Below are positions 24,893 to 33,370 of a DNA stretch of 64,000 nucleotides, in pieces. The notes below the pieces were generated by a model, which was not told the origin of the DNA, did not search any database, and saw only the letters and a list, made by a program, of their open reading frames with translations. Both the position numbers and the translations under genes were made by a program. Within the stretch, counting starts at the first letter, position 1. Each line of letters begins with the position of its first letter. The DNA comes from Chitinophaga pinensis (lineage in GTDB: Bacteria > Bacteroidota > Bacteroidia > Chitinophagales > Chitinophagaceae): NCBI GenBank assembly GCA_945862385.1, contig CAMAXV010000012.1:1-64000 (forward strand). The letters run 5' to 3'.

Positions 24893-26218
24893 TCAATCAC
24901 CCCAAATATTGTCTTCTCCCTTCAGCCATTTCTGAACTAAATCGGTAGTAACAGATTTAGGCCTTTCAAGAGGCATACCTAAAGCTCTGTCCCAACAAAG
25001 ACTGGCCAAAACACCCAAAGCGCGACTGACTCCAAATAGGACTGTGTAAAATTCATATTCTACCATACCATAATGGACAAGTAAAGCACCACTGTGTGCA
25101 TCAACATTAGGCCATGGATTCTTAACCTTACCAAGTCCGTTTAGAATTTCAGGTACAGTTTCATATATATTCCATACTGTCTGAACCAGCGGATCATTAG
25201 GCATGTGTTTCTTACCAAATTCCATTTGAGCAGTGAATCTTGGATCCGTTTTTCTCAAAACTGCATGCCCGTATCCTGGAACTACTTTTCCTGACGCTAA
25301 AGTTTGCTTTACGTATTCACCAATTTGTTCTTTTGAAGGTAACTCAACGCCAAGGTTTTCACGCAACTCAAAAATCCATTTGATAACCTCCTGATTTGCC
25401 AATCCATGAAGAGGACCAGCCAACCCATTCATTCCTGCTGCAAAACTTAAGAATGGATCGCTCAATGCTGAACCAACCAGATGTGTTGTATGTGCAGATA
25501 CATTTCCACCTTCGTGATCTGCATGGATAGTCATATATAAACGCATCAACTCTTTAAAACCTGCATCATCATATCCCATCATGTGGGCAAAATTACCTGA
25601 CCAGTCAAGCAAACCATTAGGCTCAATATGGTGACCATCCTTATATTTCCTACGGTAAATATAAGCTGCTATCCGAGGAAGACGGGCAATGAGATCCAGT
25701 GAGTCATCAAACGTAGCATCCCAGTAGTCTTTTTTATTCATACCTGATGCATATGCCTTTGCAAAATGACTGCCGTTTTGCAAAGCCATAATACCAACCA
25801 CAAACATGGTCATGGGGTGTGTAGTTACAGGCAGGGCTTCTATGGTATCAAAGACATAATTGGGAACATGTGAACGTCTTTGAAGTGTTGAAGTCATAAC
25901 ATCAACTTCTTCACTATTAGGTAATTCACCCAGCAACATGAGGTGGAATAATCCTTCAGGAAGCGGTTCAGAGCCTCCGGGTATTTTGGGTAACTTATCT
26001 TTTAGCTCAGGAATAGAAAACCCCCTGAACCTGATTCCCTCATTTGCATCAAGAAGTGATGTCTCAGTAACCAGTCCAGTTATACCCCGCATTCCCTGAT
26101 AGATCTGGGATAGTGTTACTTCTCCTATAACTTTCTGACCATGGTCCTTCAACAACTGTTTAATTTCCTGACTGACCTGATCCGCTTTAATTTTGAACCT
26201 TTCCTTGATGATTTCCAT
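24893..26218 (-). CDS. gltA: Citrate synthase, eukaryotic-type
   Basis: Condenses acetyl-CoA and oxaloacetate in the TCA cycle. 441 residues. Active-site regions: HADHEGGNVSAHTTHLVGS with the oxaloacetate His, GLAGPLHGLANQEV with the catalytic His, and the late NVDAHSGALL with the catalytic Asp. The N-terminal helical extension and the LTETSLLDANEGIRFRGFSI-like region (GLVTETSLLDANEGIRFRG) resemble mitochondrial-type citrate synthases rather than the NADH-regulated hexameric Gram-negative type. It stands alone on the minus strand between the H-NOX regulator and the permease gene. Confidence 0.95.
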   Translation of the reverse strand: MEIIKERFKIKADQVSQEIKQLLKDHGQKVIGEVTLSQIYQGMRGITGLVTETSLLDANEGIRFRGFSIPELKDKLPKIPGGSEPLPEGLFHLMLLGELPNSEEVDVMTSTLQRRSHVPNYVFDTIEALPVTTHPMTMFVVGIMALQNGSHFAKAYASGMNKKDYWDATFDDSLDLIARLPRIAAYIYRRKYKDGHHIEPNGLLDWSGNFAHMMGYDDAGFKELMRLYMTIHADHEGGNVSAHTTHLVGSALSDPFLSFAAGMNGLAGPLHGLANQEVIKWIFELRENLGVELPSKEQIGEYVKQTLASGKVVPGYGHAVLRKTDPRFTAQMEFGKKHMPNDPLVQTVWNIYETVPEILNGLGKVKNPWPNVDAHSGALLVHYGMVEYEFYTVLFGVSRALGVLASLCWDRALGMPLERPKSVTTDLVQKWLKGEDNIWGD

Positions 26219-26301
26219 CTCTTTTGTCTGGTTTTACTATTTGATGCGTAAAGTTAAAACAAAGACCTTAAGCGGCATAACCTTTGTATACAAATATTGA
26301 A

Positions 26302-27384
26302 TTATTTAGGTGCTTTTCTATAAAGATAGATGGTAACGGCACTAAATAGGATGTTGGGAATCCATGCTGCCAGATAAGGATTAAGGTCTCCTTTGGTTGA
26401 AAATATAGTTGAAAAGCGATCAGCCAGTATAAAAACTGCACAAATTATAATTCCGGTAGCCAAATGAACGCCACTCCCACCCCGAATTTTTCTACAGGCC
26501 AGAATGGCTCCAATAATTGTAAGCAGAATAACCGCAAAAGGTGTTGCCAGCCTGTGCGCATTCTCCATTTCTAGCTCTTTTACTGTTTCAGAGCCCCTAA
26601 GTCGCTCTTTTGCAATTCTTTTTCTAAGTTCAGGCGAAATCAGACGAGCCTGCATATATTCATCACGCTTAAGATCTGAAGGATCAAAAGACAGTTTTCT
26701 GAAGACCTCATAATTGAAACTAACCTGCTCCTGCATGCCGTTTAGTTTTCGCTCTACAACTCCTGTCAGCTTCCATACTTTCTTTGCCGTATCCCAGGTT
26801 ATGTTATCTGCACGAAGGTTGTGAATCACTTCATTTCCCTTCAGTGTTTCCATAAAAAAATTTCCACCTGCCTTACTGGTAGTATCATAATAGCGCATTC
26901 CCGCATAACTGAATGAATCAGTCCTCATGTAAATCGCACCAGTTGATGCATCATTGGGTAAAACAGACTTGGTATACCTTGCCTCAAAGGAAGTTCTTAT
27001 GGCATTTGCCTTGGGAATGACATAATCATTGGCCAGCCAAAGAATCATACCAAGAAAAATACCCCCGATCCAATAAGGTCTCAGAATACGGTTCAGGCTA
27101 ACACCGGATGAAAGAATGGCTACAAATTCAGACCTGTTTGCCATTTTGGAGGTGAAAAAGATAACCGATATGAAAACAAACAAAGGAAAAAGCATGGCAA
27201 CAATATGTGGTATAAAACCAACATAGTATTGCATGAAAATCTCCTCAGTGGAGAGCCCGGATTTGGCAAAATCATCCGTATGTTCACTGATATCTATTAC
27301 AGTACTGATCAGGGTCAATAATATCAGTGAGTAAATGAAAGTAGACAGGAATTGTTTGAAGATGTACCAATCAATTTTTCTCAT
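26302..27384 (-). CDS. LptF/LptG-family permease
   Basis: Inner-membrane permease of 360 residues, half of the LptB2FG-type ABC system that extracts lipopolysaccharide and sends it through the LptC/A/D bridge. The N-terminus MRKIDWYIFKQFLSTFIYSLI, three N-terminal membrane helices (about 15-35, 60-80, 100-122), a large periplasmic beta-rich domain (about 130-270) and three C-terminal helices fit the family. Bacteroidota have several LptF/G paralogues; this one looks closer to LptG by its short N-terminus, but that is an inference. The photolyase gene ends 20 nt upstream. Confidence 0.9.
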   Translation of the reverse strand: MRKIDWYIFKQFLSTFIYSLILLTLISTVIDISEHTDDFAKSGLSTEEIFMQYYVGFIPHIVAMLFPLFVFISVIFFTSKMANRSEFVAILSSGVSLNRILRPYWIGGIFLGMILWLANDYVIPKANAIRTSFEARYTKSVLPNDASTGAIYMRTDSFSYAGMRYYDTTSKAGGNFFMETLKGNEVIHNLRADNITWDTAKKVWKLTGVVERKLNGMQEQVSFNYEVFRKLSFDPSDLKRDEYMQARLISPELRKRIAKERLRGSETVKELEMENAHRLATPFAVILLTIIGAILACRKIRGGSGVHLATGIIICAVFILADRFSTIFSTKGDLNPYLAAWIPNILFSAVTIYLYRKAPK

Positions 27385-27404
27385 ACTTGCTGCAAAGTTA
27401 CCAT

Positions 27405-28718
27405 TTAATCAGGTTTGAGACATTCAGAATAGGTAGACAAACATCTTTTCCGCGCAAAATCATGGTTTACAATAGGCGGAATGTATGCCAGCGTGTCGAA
27501 TTCCGGGACCCATTTTTTGATGTAAATACCTTTTGAATCGAATTTCTGTGCCTGAAGAGAAGGATTGAAAACTCTGAAATAGGGAGCAGCATCGCACCCT
27601 GAACCTGCAGCCCATTGCCAGCCGCCGTTATTGGCAGCGAGGTCAAAATCCAGTAACCTGGCTGCAAACCAGGCTTCACCCCACCTCCAGTCTATAAGTA
27701 AATGCTTGGTAAGAAAACTTGCCGTTATCATCCTGACACGGTTATGCATAAAACCAGTAGCCTTCAACTCTCTCATTCCTGCGTCAACAATAGGATAGCC
27801 AGTCTGACCGTTACACCATTTTTCAAAATCCGCCTCGTTATTGAGCCATTTTATCCTATCATAATCTTTTTTAAATGCCTCACCCTTTCCTACCTGCGGG
27901 AAATTATAGAGAATCATGTGATAAAAGTCTCTCCAAATCAATTCATTCAGGTATGTTTCATTCAAAATCTGAGCTTGGGCAGCCAACTTTCTAACACTTA
28001 TCGTGCCAAATCTCAAATGAATTCCCAACCGAGATGTTCCGGTTATTGCAGGAAAATTTCTTTGTTCTGTATAATTATTGATCAGCAAATCAGGAGTTTC
28101 TGCAGCAGGATAAATCCAATTAGTTCGCTGAAAACCCATTGATTCCAGACTCGGAATTGTTGCTGGTTCATGCTGAAGAAACCCAAAAAAATGTTGTTCG
28201 GAAGGAAAAAAGTTTACGGGATTTGCTGCAATTCTAGCTTTCCATTTTCTGGAATAGGGTGTAAAAACGGTATAGGGACTTCCATCATCCTTTACGACCT
28301 CCTTTTTCTCAAATATGACCTGGTCTTTGTAAGATTTAAAATCTATCCCAACACTTTTTAAAAAAACGGCAATGCGATCATCCCTCTCTAGAGCGTAGGG
28401 CTCATAATCGTGGTTCGTATATACTGCTGCCACCCGATATTGCTGAGAGAGTTGCATAAAAGACGCTATAGGGTCTCCAAAAAAAACCTGTAATCCTGAT
28501 CCTGTTTGCTTTAAAACGGTCTGAATCTCTTCAAGGGTTTGATGAATAAATTGTACCCTCAAATCTTTCGGAGCTTGAAGTTTTCCGAGAATATGTTTGT
28601 CAAAGATAAAAACAGGAAGAACAGGTTTACCTGAACTAAGTGCCTTGTATAAACCACAGTTGTCTGAAAGACGGAGATCTCTCCTAAACCAAAAAACATT
28701 TACTTCAGGCATATTCAT
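27405..28718 (-). CDS. phr: Deoxyribodipyrimidine photolyase (class I CPD type)
   Basis: Light-driven DNA repair flavoprotein of about 437 residues. The N-terminal antenna domain starts with VFWFRRDLRLSDN. The C-terminal FAD domain carries WRDFYHMILYNFP, YPIVDAGMREL, TGFMHNRVRMITASFLTKHLLIDWRWGE and DLAANNGGWQWAAGSGCDAAPYFRVFNP, all diagnostic for the photolyase/cryptochrome family; NNGGWQW with RVFNP is the CPD-repair version. The longest frame begins at a GTG (28733), but the ATG at 28718 or 28712 puts the conserved N-terminus at the usual distance and is preferred. Confidence 0.93.
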   Translation of the reverse strand: MNMPEVNVFWFRRDLRLSDNCGLYKALSSGKPVLPVFIFDKHILGKLQAPKDLRVQFIHQTLEEIQTVLKQTGSGLQVFFGDPIASFMQLSQQYRVAAVYTNHDYEPYALERDDRIAVFLKSVGIDFKSYKDQVIFEKKEVVKDDGSPYTVFTPYSRKWKARIAANPVNFFPSEQHFFGFLQHEPATIPSLESMGFQRTNWIYPAAETPDLLINNYTEQRNFPAITGTSRLGIHLRFGTISVRKLAAQAQILNETYLNELIWRDFYHMILYNFPQVGKGEAFKKDYDRIKWLNNEADFEKWCNGQTGYPIVDAGMRELKATGFMHNRVRMITASFLTKHLLIDWRWGEAWFAARLLDFDLAANNGGWQWAAGSGCDAAPYFRVFNPSLQAQKFDSKGIYIKKWVPEFDTLAYIPPIVNHDFARKRCLSTYSECLKPD

Positions 28719-28762
28719 GCGTATAAAACACACATGAATTCATATTGTTGAACGAAAATAAA

Positions 28763-29425
28763 TTAAGCAGGCCTGCTTTCTATAATCCCGGATTTTACTG
28801 CATACATAACCAATCCGGCAAGAGACTTGGCTCCAGTTTTGACTTTAAGTTTATCCCGGATTGCTTCAACCGTTCTTGGACTCAAATCAACCAGATCAGC
28901 AATTTCCTTTGTACTTTTTTCTTCACAAATCATTCTCAGAATTGAAATCTCCTTATCTGTAAGTTTAGCATCTGTAGGAAGCGATGCCTCAGCCTGCCGT
29001 TTGACACGCAAGCCATCTATTAAAGCTTTGTTAGTGAGCTGATTGAAGTAATACTCCTGTTCATGCACCGTTTTGATAGCCTGATAAATAATCTCCGAAT
29101 CAGAATTCTTGGTGAGGTATGAATTTGCCCCTAATTCCATTAATTTGGAGATCATGGAGTGATCATTGTGCATAGTAAGCATGATAACCTTAACATCAGG
29201 GTAGAGATTCTTTATCTCCGGTAATGTGGTTATCCCGTCCATGATTGGCATCTGAATATCAAGCAGGATAACATCCGGACGAACATGCTTGAGCACTGAT
29301 AACAACTGCATACCATTGTCAGCTTCCGCAATCATTTTGATGTCTTTGTGCATTGACATGGCAGTTTTAACTCCTGCCCTGAAAAGAACATGATCGTCAG
29401 CGATGGCAACTTTTATCTGCTCCAT
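28763..29425 (-). CDS. Orphan NarL-family response regulator
   Basis: Receiver with D10/D11 and phosphoacceptor D56 (VILLDIQMPIMDG) plus a LuxR-type HTH (LTDKEISILRMICEEKSTKEIADLVDLSPRTVEAIRDKL), 220 residues. The C-terminal segment AKSLAGLVMYAVKSG is shared with the regulators at 31806, 34854 and, more loosely, 31141. This defines a local paralogous group. It has no kinase next to it on its own strand; the divergent membrane-protein/kinase cassette begins 281 nt away, so cross-talk or shared input is likely. Confidence 0.93.
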   Translation of the reverse strand: MEQIKVAIADDHVLFRAGVKTAMSMHKDIKMIAEADNGMQLLSVLKHVRPDVILLDIQMPIMDGITTLPEIKNLYPDVKVIMLTMHNDHSMISKLMELGANSYLTKNSDSEIIYQAIKTVHEQEYYFNQLTNKALIDGLRVKRQAEASLPTDAKLTDKEISILRMICEEKSTKEIADLVDLSPRTVEAIRDKLKVKTGAKSLAGLVMYAVKSGIIESRPA

Positions 29426-29497
29426 GAATTTAACAGTTGGTAAGGTTGGATATTGTAAATAATTGCAATGATAGAATAATTACCTGTAAATCAACAA

Positions 29498-29535
29498 CGT
29501 AATTACACCCTTTTACCAGGTTGCAGAAATTACGC
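29498..29535. promoter_or_regulatory. Candidate regulator-binding cluster
   Basis: Within 38 nt, CGTAATTAC (29498-29506), CTTTTACC (29510-29517) and AAATTACGC (29527-29535) occur. The same words recur at 32703-32834 beside the other local regulators. They may be sites for the paralogous NarL regulators. The rest of the 29426-29706 gap shows only the promoter at 29663-29692. Confidence 0.4.
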
Positions 29536-29662
29536 AACAGACCCGAAATCTACAAAAGATTTGAAAAAAAACATAATTATTTGATTTTCAATGCTTTACA
29601 AAATTCAATAAGCTTGACGACAAAGAATTGTTTTTTTCACCTAAAAAAATGTTTTTTTCACA

Positions 29663-29692
29663 TTGAGGTAAAACTGCAAAAGGATAAATTTG
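29663..29692 (+). promoter_or_regulatory. Promoter of membrane-protein/kinase cassette 1
   Basis: TTG (29663-29665), 19 nt, then TAAATTTG (29685-29692): a full Bacteroidota promoter. Transcription would start about 29698, which sets the start codon of the next gene to the TTG at 29707. Confidence 0.7.
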
Positions 29693-29706
29693 GGAAAAGT
29701 AGAAAA

Positions 29707-30369
29707 TTGAAAACGTTACTAATCATTTCATACATCCTTCATAAAGTTAATTTTTTCATTTCTTTCTACGTCTGCTATATATTAATTAAAGATTCAAAAA
29801 GCGTAAAAAAGATCCATTTATTTCTTCCAATGCTAGTTTTTTCATTTTTAGACAACCTTATAATTGTCATAATTTTCGACATTTTAAGAAATGAAAAGTT
29901 GCAGGACAGTATATCAGAAATTTATCAGCCCCTGTATATAATTCTAGAAATAGTTACTGTATTTATCTTCTATCAATTTGGAAAGTCTAGCAGAAACATA
30001 ATAAAGGATCGAACTAACCTAATTCTGATTGTGGTATTACTCATTTTATTTGTCTTAGACTTAACTAAAATTATAAGCTTCTATTTAATATTAGTAATTT
30101 TTGAATTTTTGATGATAAATACATTTGCAATAAAATTATTTTATTCAGAAATTGATAACCCTAATTTTTCAAGGCCAAAAAGTGATTCAATCATAAACAA
30201 TGGTTTATTTGCGTTCATAAATTTTACAGTTCCATTTTACATAATTTCTGACAATGGTATTTTTTTTGAAGATGAAATTAAATACACCGTTGCTTTTATT
30301 AATGAAATTGGCTACATGATTATCTTTTTATCATTAATCAAGTCAGTAAAATGGAAGACACTGAATTAA
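29707..30369 (+). CDS. Seven-helix membrane protein, cassette 1
   Basis: Integral membrane protein of 220 residues with about seven hydrophobic helices (near 5-25, 35-58, 70-92, 100-116, 118-135, 165-185, 195-213). The open frame extends upstream to 29521, but that part is basic and low-complexity and lies before a consensus promoter, so the TTG at 29707 is preferred. The stop TAA overlaps the kinase ATG as TAATG, so the two are translated together. Its partner at 33371 in cassette 2 has the same size, topology and position. It probably serves as the membrane sensor or anchor for the small kinase. No named family recognised. Very A/T-rich. Confidence 0.75.
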   Translation: MKTLLIISYILHKVNFFISFYVCYILIKDSKSVKKIHLFLPMLVFSFLDNLIIVIIFDILRNEKLQDSISEIYQPLYIILEIVTVFIFYQFGKSSRNIIKDRTNLILIVVLLILFVLDLTKIISFYLILVIFEFLMINTFAIKLFYSEIDNPNFSRPKSDSIINNGLFAFINFTVPFYIISDNGIFFEDEIKYTVAFINEIGYMIIFLSLIKSVKWKTLN

Positions 30370-31187
30370 TGAAAGTATTCATTATTATCATTTCATCTAC
30401 AATAATTCTGGGTTCTACGTTAATAGTAGTTAATCTTACTTTACTATTTAAAAAACGTATTATAGCAGCCAAAATAGAATTAGAAACTATAAAACTCAAC
30501 CACGAAAAAGCATTACTTGCAACTCAACTGGAAATTCAGGAAGAAACATTTTTGAAAATATCGAGAGAAATACATGACAACATCAGCCTTGGACTTACCC
30601 TGGCGAAACTTCAATTGAATACGTTTCTGGATAAAAAGGATAACACAGAAATAAACTTGTATTCTACAATCGACCTGATTTCAAAATCACTGGTTGAGAT
30701 GAATGACTTATCCAAATCACTTGATGGCGAACAAATGCTCATGTTCGGTCTCAATGAGGCCATTGAATCAGAAGTTGGGGTCATAGCCAGCACAGGCATT
30801 TATTCGATAGAATATGAATTGACCGGTGAAATTGTCTTTCTGAATCCTGATATAGAACTGATCTTACTCAGGATCATTCAGGAATCCTTAAACAATATAC
30901 TCAAGCACGCAAGGGCCAGAACCATAGTGGTAGAATTGATTTTTGAGGAAGAATTGCTCCGGATGAAAATATCAGATGATGGCAGAGGGTTTGATCTTGA
31001 AGCAACTAAGGCGAGAAGAGGACTCCGGCGAATGGCTGGATTGAAAAATCTTGAAGACCGGGTTAAGTCAATTGCCGGAGAACTGGACATGTTCTCCATG
31101 CATGGTGTAGGTACAACAATCAACATAAAACTTCCAATCAATGAACGAACTAAACGAAAAGTCCCTGATCAGGGTGGCCATAGCTGA
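30369..31187 (+). CDS. DesK/NarX-type histidine kinase, cassette 1
   Basis: Small kinase of 272 residues: one N-terminal membrane helix (about 2-26), a coiled coil (about 30-65), HisKA_3 with H69 in SREIHDNISLGLTLAK, and an HATPase domain with QESLNNILKHA and DDGRGFD. The ATG at 30369 forms TAATG with the preceding gene; the frame could start at 30351 but that would overlap more. It has no sensor domain of its own, so the seven-helix protein probably supplies sensing. Its 3' end overlaps the next regulator by 47 nt, giving an extra tail (NERTKRKVPDQGGHS) after the normal end of the domain. Confidence 0.88.
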   Translation: MKVFIIIISSTIILGSTLIVVNLTLLFKKRIIAAKIELETIKLNHEKALLATQLEIQEETFLKISREIHDNISLGLTLAKLQLNTFLDKKDNTEINLYSTIDLISKSLVEMNDLSKSLDGEQMLMFGLNEAIESEVGVIASTGIYSIEYELTGEIVFLNPDIELILLRIIQESLNNILKHARARTIVVELIFEEELLRMKISDDGRGFDLEATKARRGLRRMAGLKNLEDRVKSIAGELDMFSMHGVGTTINIKLPINERTKRKVPDQGGHS

Positions 31188-31809
31188 CGACCATGTGCTG
31201 CTAAGAAATGCACTTGCTGGGTTGATTAACAATTCCGGACACTGCAAAGTAATTTATGAAGTCAGTAATGGAAAAGAATTGCTACAAAAAATCGTTGATG
31301 ATAATATTCCAGATATCATTATATTGGATTTAAATATGCCGGAAATGGACGGGTATCTGACATCTGTCTATCTCCAGGAACACCACCCTGAGATCAAAAT
31401 TCTAATGCTCACCATGTACGACTCGGAACTTATTCTGATAAGACTCTTAAAGGCTGGTGTCAGAGGATTTATGAAGAAAGATGTACATCCTGCTGAAATG
31501 ATATATGCCATTCAGTCTGTGCATGAAAATGGATTTTATTATTCTGCACATACAAGCAGTAAACTGGCCGGCTTATTCCGGGATAATGACAACAATCCAA
31601 CCCTTAATAAGATCATGATGTCTGAAACAGAAATTGAGTTTCTGAAACTTTGCTGCACAGAAATGACATACAAAGAAATTGCATCTGAGATGAAAATAAA
31701 TCCGAGGGCAATAGATGGTATAAGGGATACCTTGTTTACGCGATTAGATATCAAAAGCAGGGTTGGTTTGGCCATGTATGCTATAAAACATGGAGTTACT
31801 ACTGTTTAA
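31141..31809 (+). CDS. NarL-family response regulator, cassette 1
   Basis: Receiver with D16/D17 and D63 (IIILDLNMPEMDG) plus LuxR-type HTH (SETEIEFLKLCCTEMTYKEIASEMKINPRAIDGIRDTLF), 222 residues. It starts inside the kinase gene (47-nt overlap) with no plausible later start before the conserved RVAIADDH. It is the cognate output of the cassette 1 kinase by position. Its end overlaps the convergent regulator at 31806 by 4 nt. Confidence 0.92.
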   Translation: MNELNEKSLIRVAIADDHVLLRNALAGLINNSGHCKVIYEVSNGKELLQKIVDDNIPDIIILDLNMPEMDGYLTSVYLQEHHPEIKILMLTMYDSELILIRLLKAGVRGFMKKDVHPAEMIYAIQSVHENGFYYSAHTSSKLAGLFRDNDNNPTLNKIMMSETEIEFLKLCCTEMTYKEIASEMKINPRAIDGIRDTLFTRLDIKSRVGLAMYAIKHGVTTV

Positions 31810-32465
31810 TCAATCAGCTTATTCCGCATGCCATACATTACCAATCCAGCTATGGTTTTTGCACCAACCTTGGTTTTCATATTTTGCCTGATGGTTTCAA
31901 TGGTCCGGGGAGACAGAAAGACCTCCCTGGATATCTCTTCAGTAGTTTTATCCTGAGCAATGAGTTTTAAAATGCTGATTTCCTTTTCATTAAACTTTAC
32001 TGGATTGGGATAAAACTGCCTGGTTGTTTTCTTTTGTTGCAATTTCATTAAAACAGCCTTGTTCAGCAGGTCATTAAAATAGAAATCGTCGTTCATACAG
32101 GTCAGGATGGCATTGTATATTTCCTCCGGATCTGTGGTTTTGGTCAGGTAAGCATTGGCCCCCATTTCCATCATTTTGGAAATCATTTCCTGATCGTCAT
32201 ACATGGTTAAAACAATAATCCTGACTTCTTCATATTCTTTGCGCAGTAAAGAAATAGCATTGATTCCATCCATTTCAGGCATACGGATATCCATGAGTAA
32301 AACATCCGGCAGCTTGATTTTCATTTTATGGATAAGGTCTTTGCCATCTTCTGCTTCCCAGATTATTTTAAGGTATTCCTTTCCGGATAAGGCCATTTTA
32401 ATCCCATCCCGGAAAATTTTATGGTCATCCGCGATTGCCACCTTTATCATTTCTATTGCCGCCAT
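31806..32465 (-). CDS. Orphan NarL-family response regulator
   Basis: Receiver with D13/D14 and D59 (VLLMDIRMPEMDG) plus LuxR-type HTH (NEKEISILKLIAQDKTTEEISREVFLSPRTIETIRQNM), 219 residues from the ATG at 32465; the frame extends three codons to a TTG, which is less likely. It ends AKTIAGLVMYGMRNKLID, close to the regulators at 28763 and 34854. It is convergent with the cassette 1 regulator and has no adjacent kinase on its strand. Confidence 0.92.
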   Translation of the reverse strand: MAAIEMIKVAIADDHKIFRDGIKMALSGKEYLKIIWEAEDGKDLIHKMKIKLPDVLLMDIRMPEMDGINAISLLRKEYEEVRIIVLTMYDDQEMISKMMEMGANAYLTKTTDPEEIYNAILTCMNDDFYFNDLLNKAVLMKLQQKKTTRQFYPNPVKFNEKEISILKLIAQDKTTEEISREVFLSPRTIETIRQNMKTKVGAKTIAGLVMYGMRNKLID

Positions 32466-32702
32466 ATTGGTCAAAATTTTATAAGCTTATCAGTTTTCAG
32501 TTGAAATGACAGACCTTTTCAATAACACTAAACGTCAGAAATCAACATTTATGCTGAATTAATTCACAAAAAAGCTCAAAACCAGTCATAAATTTCAATC
32601 TTTTCTGCGAAAACTCAACCAAGTCCCTGTTTATTGCCCTTTTTTAAACGCATCTGAATGTTTTTTTCTGGAAAACAATGGGAAAAACACGAAAATGGGT
32701 AC

Positions 32703-32834
32703 CGTAAATTTACGCAAACCATATCGTACTTTTACCCTATATTTGTATGACAGATTTCACTATAAGTGAACACAATGTAATGAAAATCAAATTATTATAA
32801 ATTAATACCAATATGACAATATCGTATTTTTACG
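32703..32834. promoter_or_regulatory. Three CGTAnnTTTAC motifs
   Basis: The 437-nt gap 32475-32911 contains CGTAAATTTACG (32703-32714, a perfect palindrome), CGTACTTTTACC (32725-32736) and CGTATTTTTACG (32823-32834). The first two are 22 nt apart, about two helical turns. A -7-like TATATTTG lies at 32738-32745, next to the second. They are candidate operators for the local NarL regulators. One DnaA-box-like TTATCCACA at 32892 is isolated. Nothing else was recognised in the gap. Confidence 0.45.
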
Positions 32835-32911
32835 AACCCCCTCTTTGTCATACCGACCAAAAAAACCATTTTTACAGGGCTTATCAATAAGTTATCCACA
32901 AAACCAATCCT

Positions 32912-33274
32912 ATGCTGAAAAGTAAAATTGACATTAAAGAAAAAGTGCTGCTCGATGAAACAGTAGGTGAAGACATTGGATATGACCTCGGCGTAAGTAT
33001 GGTTAAAGCATTTTACGACCAGACAGGAGAGGGAAATTCCCAGTTTGTTGGCAAAAACATACTGAATAAGCTCCTTGAACAACCCGGATGTATAGGTATC
33101 AGAATTTACAATGCAATCAATGAAAAGGAGGAAAAGACCTTTGTATTAATAGGACTTGACAAAGACAATAACCCCTTGGTTAAAACATCTATTGTAACAC
33201 CTGAAGGGTTATTAGATACCAAACAAGGGATTGTTGCTGATAGAATGAGAGTTGAAAACGGTTGGTTTGATTAA
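32912..33274 (+). CDS. Conserved-looking hypothetical protein, 120 residues
   Basis: Soluble protein of 120 residues starting MLKSKIDIKEKVLLDE and ending VENGWFD. There is no signal peptide or membrane helix. The middle (FVGKNILNKLLEQPGC, IGIRIYNAI) and the later FVLIGLDKDNNPLV suggest a small alpha/beta fold. It was not recognised as a member of a named family. It lies between the operator-like motifs and cassette 2, reading in the same direction, with a 5' leader of about 160 nt if the box at 32738 is used. The context suggests a role in or regulation by the neighbouring systems, but this is only proximity. Confidence 0.7.
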   Translation: MLKSKIDIKEKVLLDETVGEDIGYDLGVSMVKAFYDQTGEGNSQFVGKNILNKLLEQPGCIGIRIYNAINEKEEKTFVLIGLDKDNNPLVKTSIVTPEGLLDTKQGIVADRMRVENGWFD

Positions 33275-33301
33275 AAACTTCCATCTATGATTTTTACAAC
33301 A

Positions 33302-33309
33302 TATATTTG
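33302..33309 (+). promoter_or_regulatory. Promoter -7 box of cassette 2
   Basis: TATATTTG, exact TAnnTTTG, just after the 120-residue gene. Transcription would begin about 33315. Confidence 0.55.
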
Positions 33310-33370
33310 TTAAGTAAAACTTAACATCATTCTCCCTTATTTACTATTATTATCTCTTGCAATTTTAATT

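Noticed and set aside
29521-29706. Upstream extension of the cassette 1 membrane protein from a TTG at 29521
   Set aside because: This part is low-complexity and basic, and a consensus promoter lies inside it, placing the start at 29707.
32892-32900. Perfect DnaA-box sequence TTATCCACA
   Set aside because: It is alone; an origin would show several boxes with an A/T-rich unwinding region and usually dnaA or similar genes nearby.
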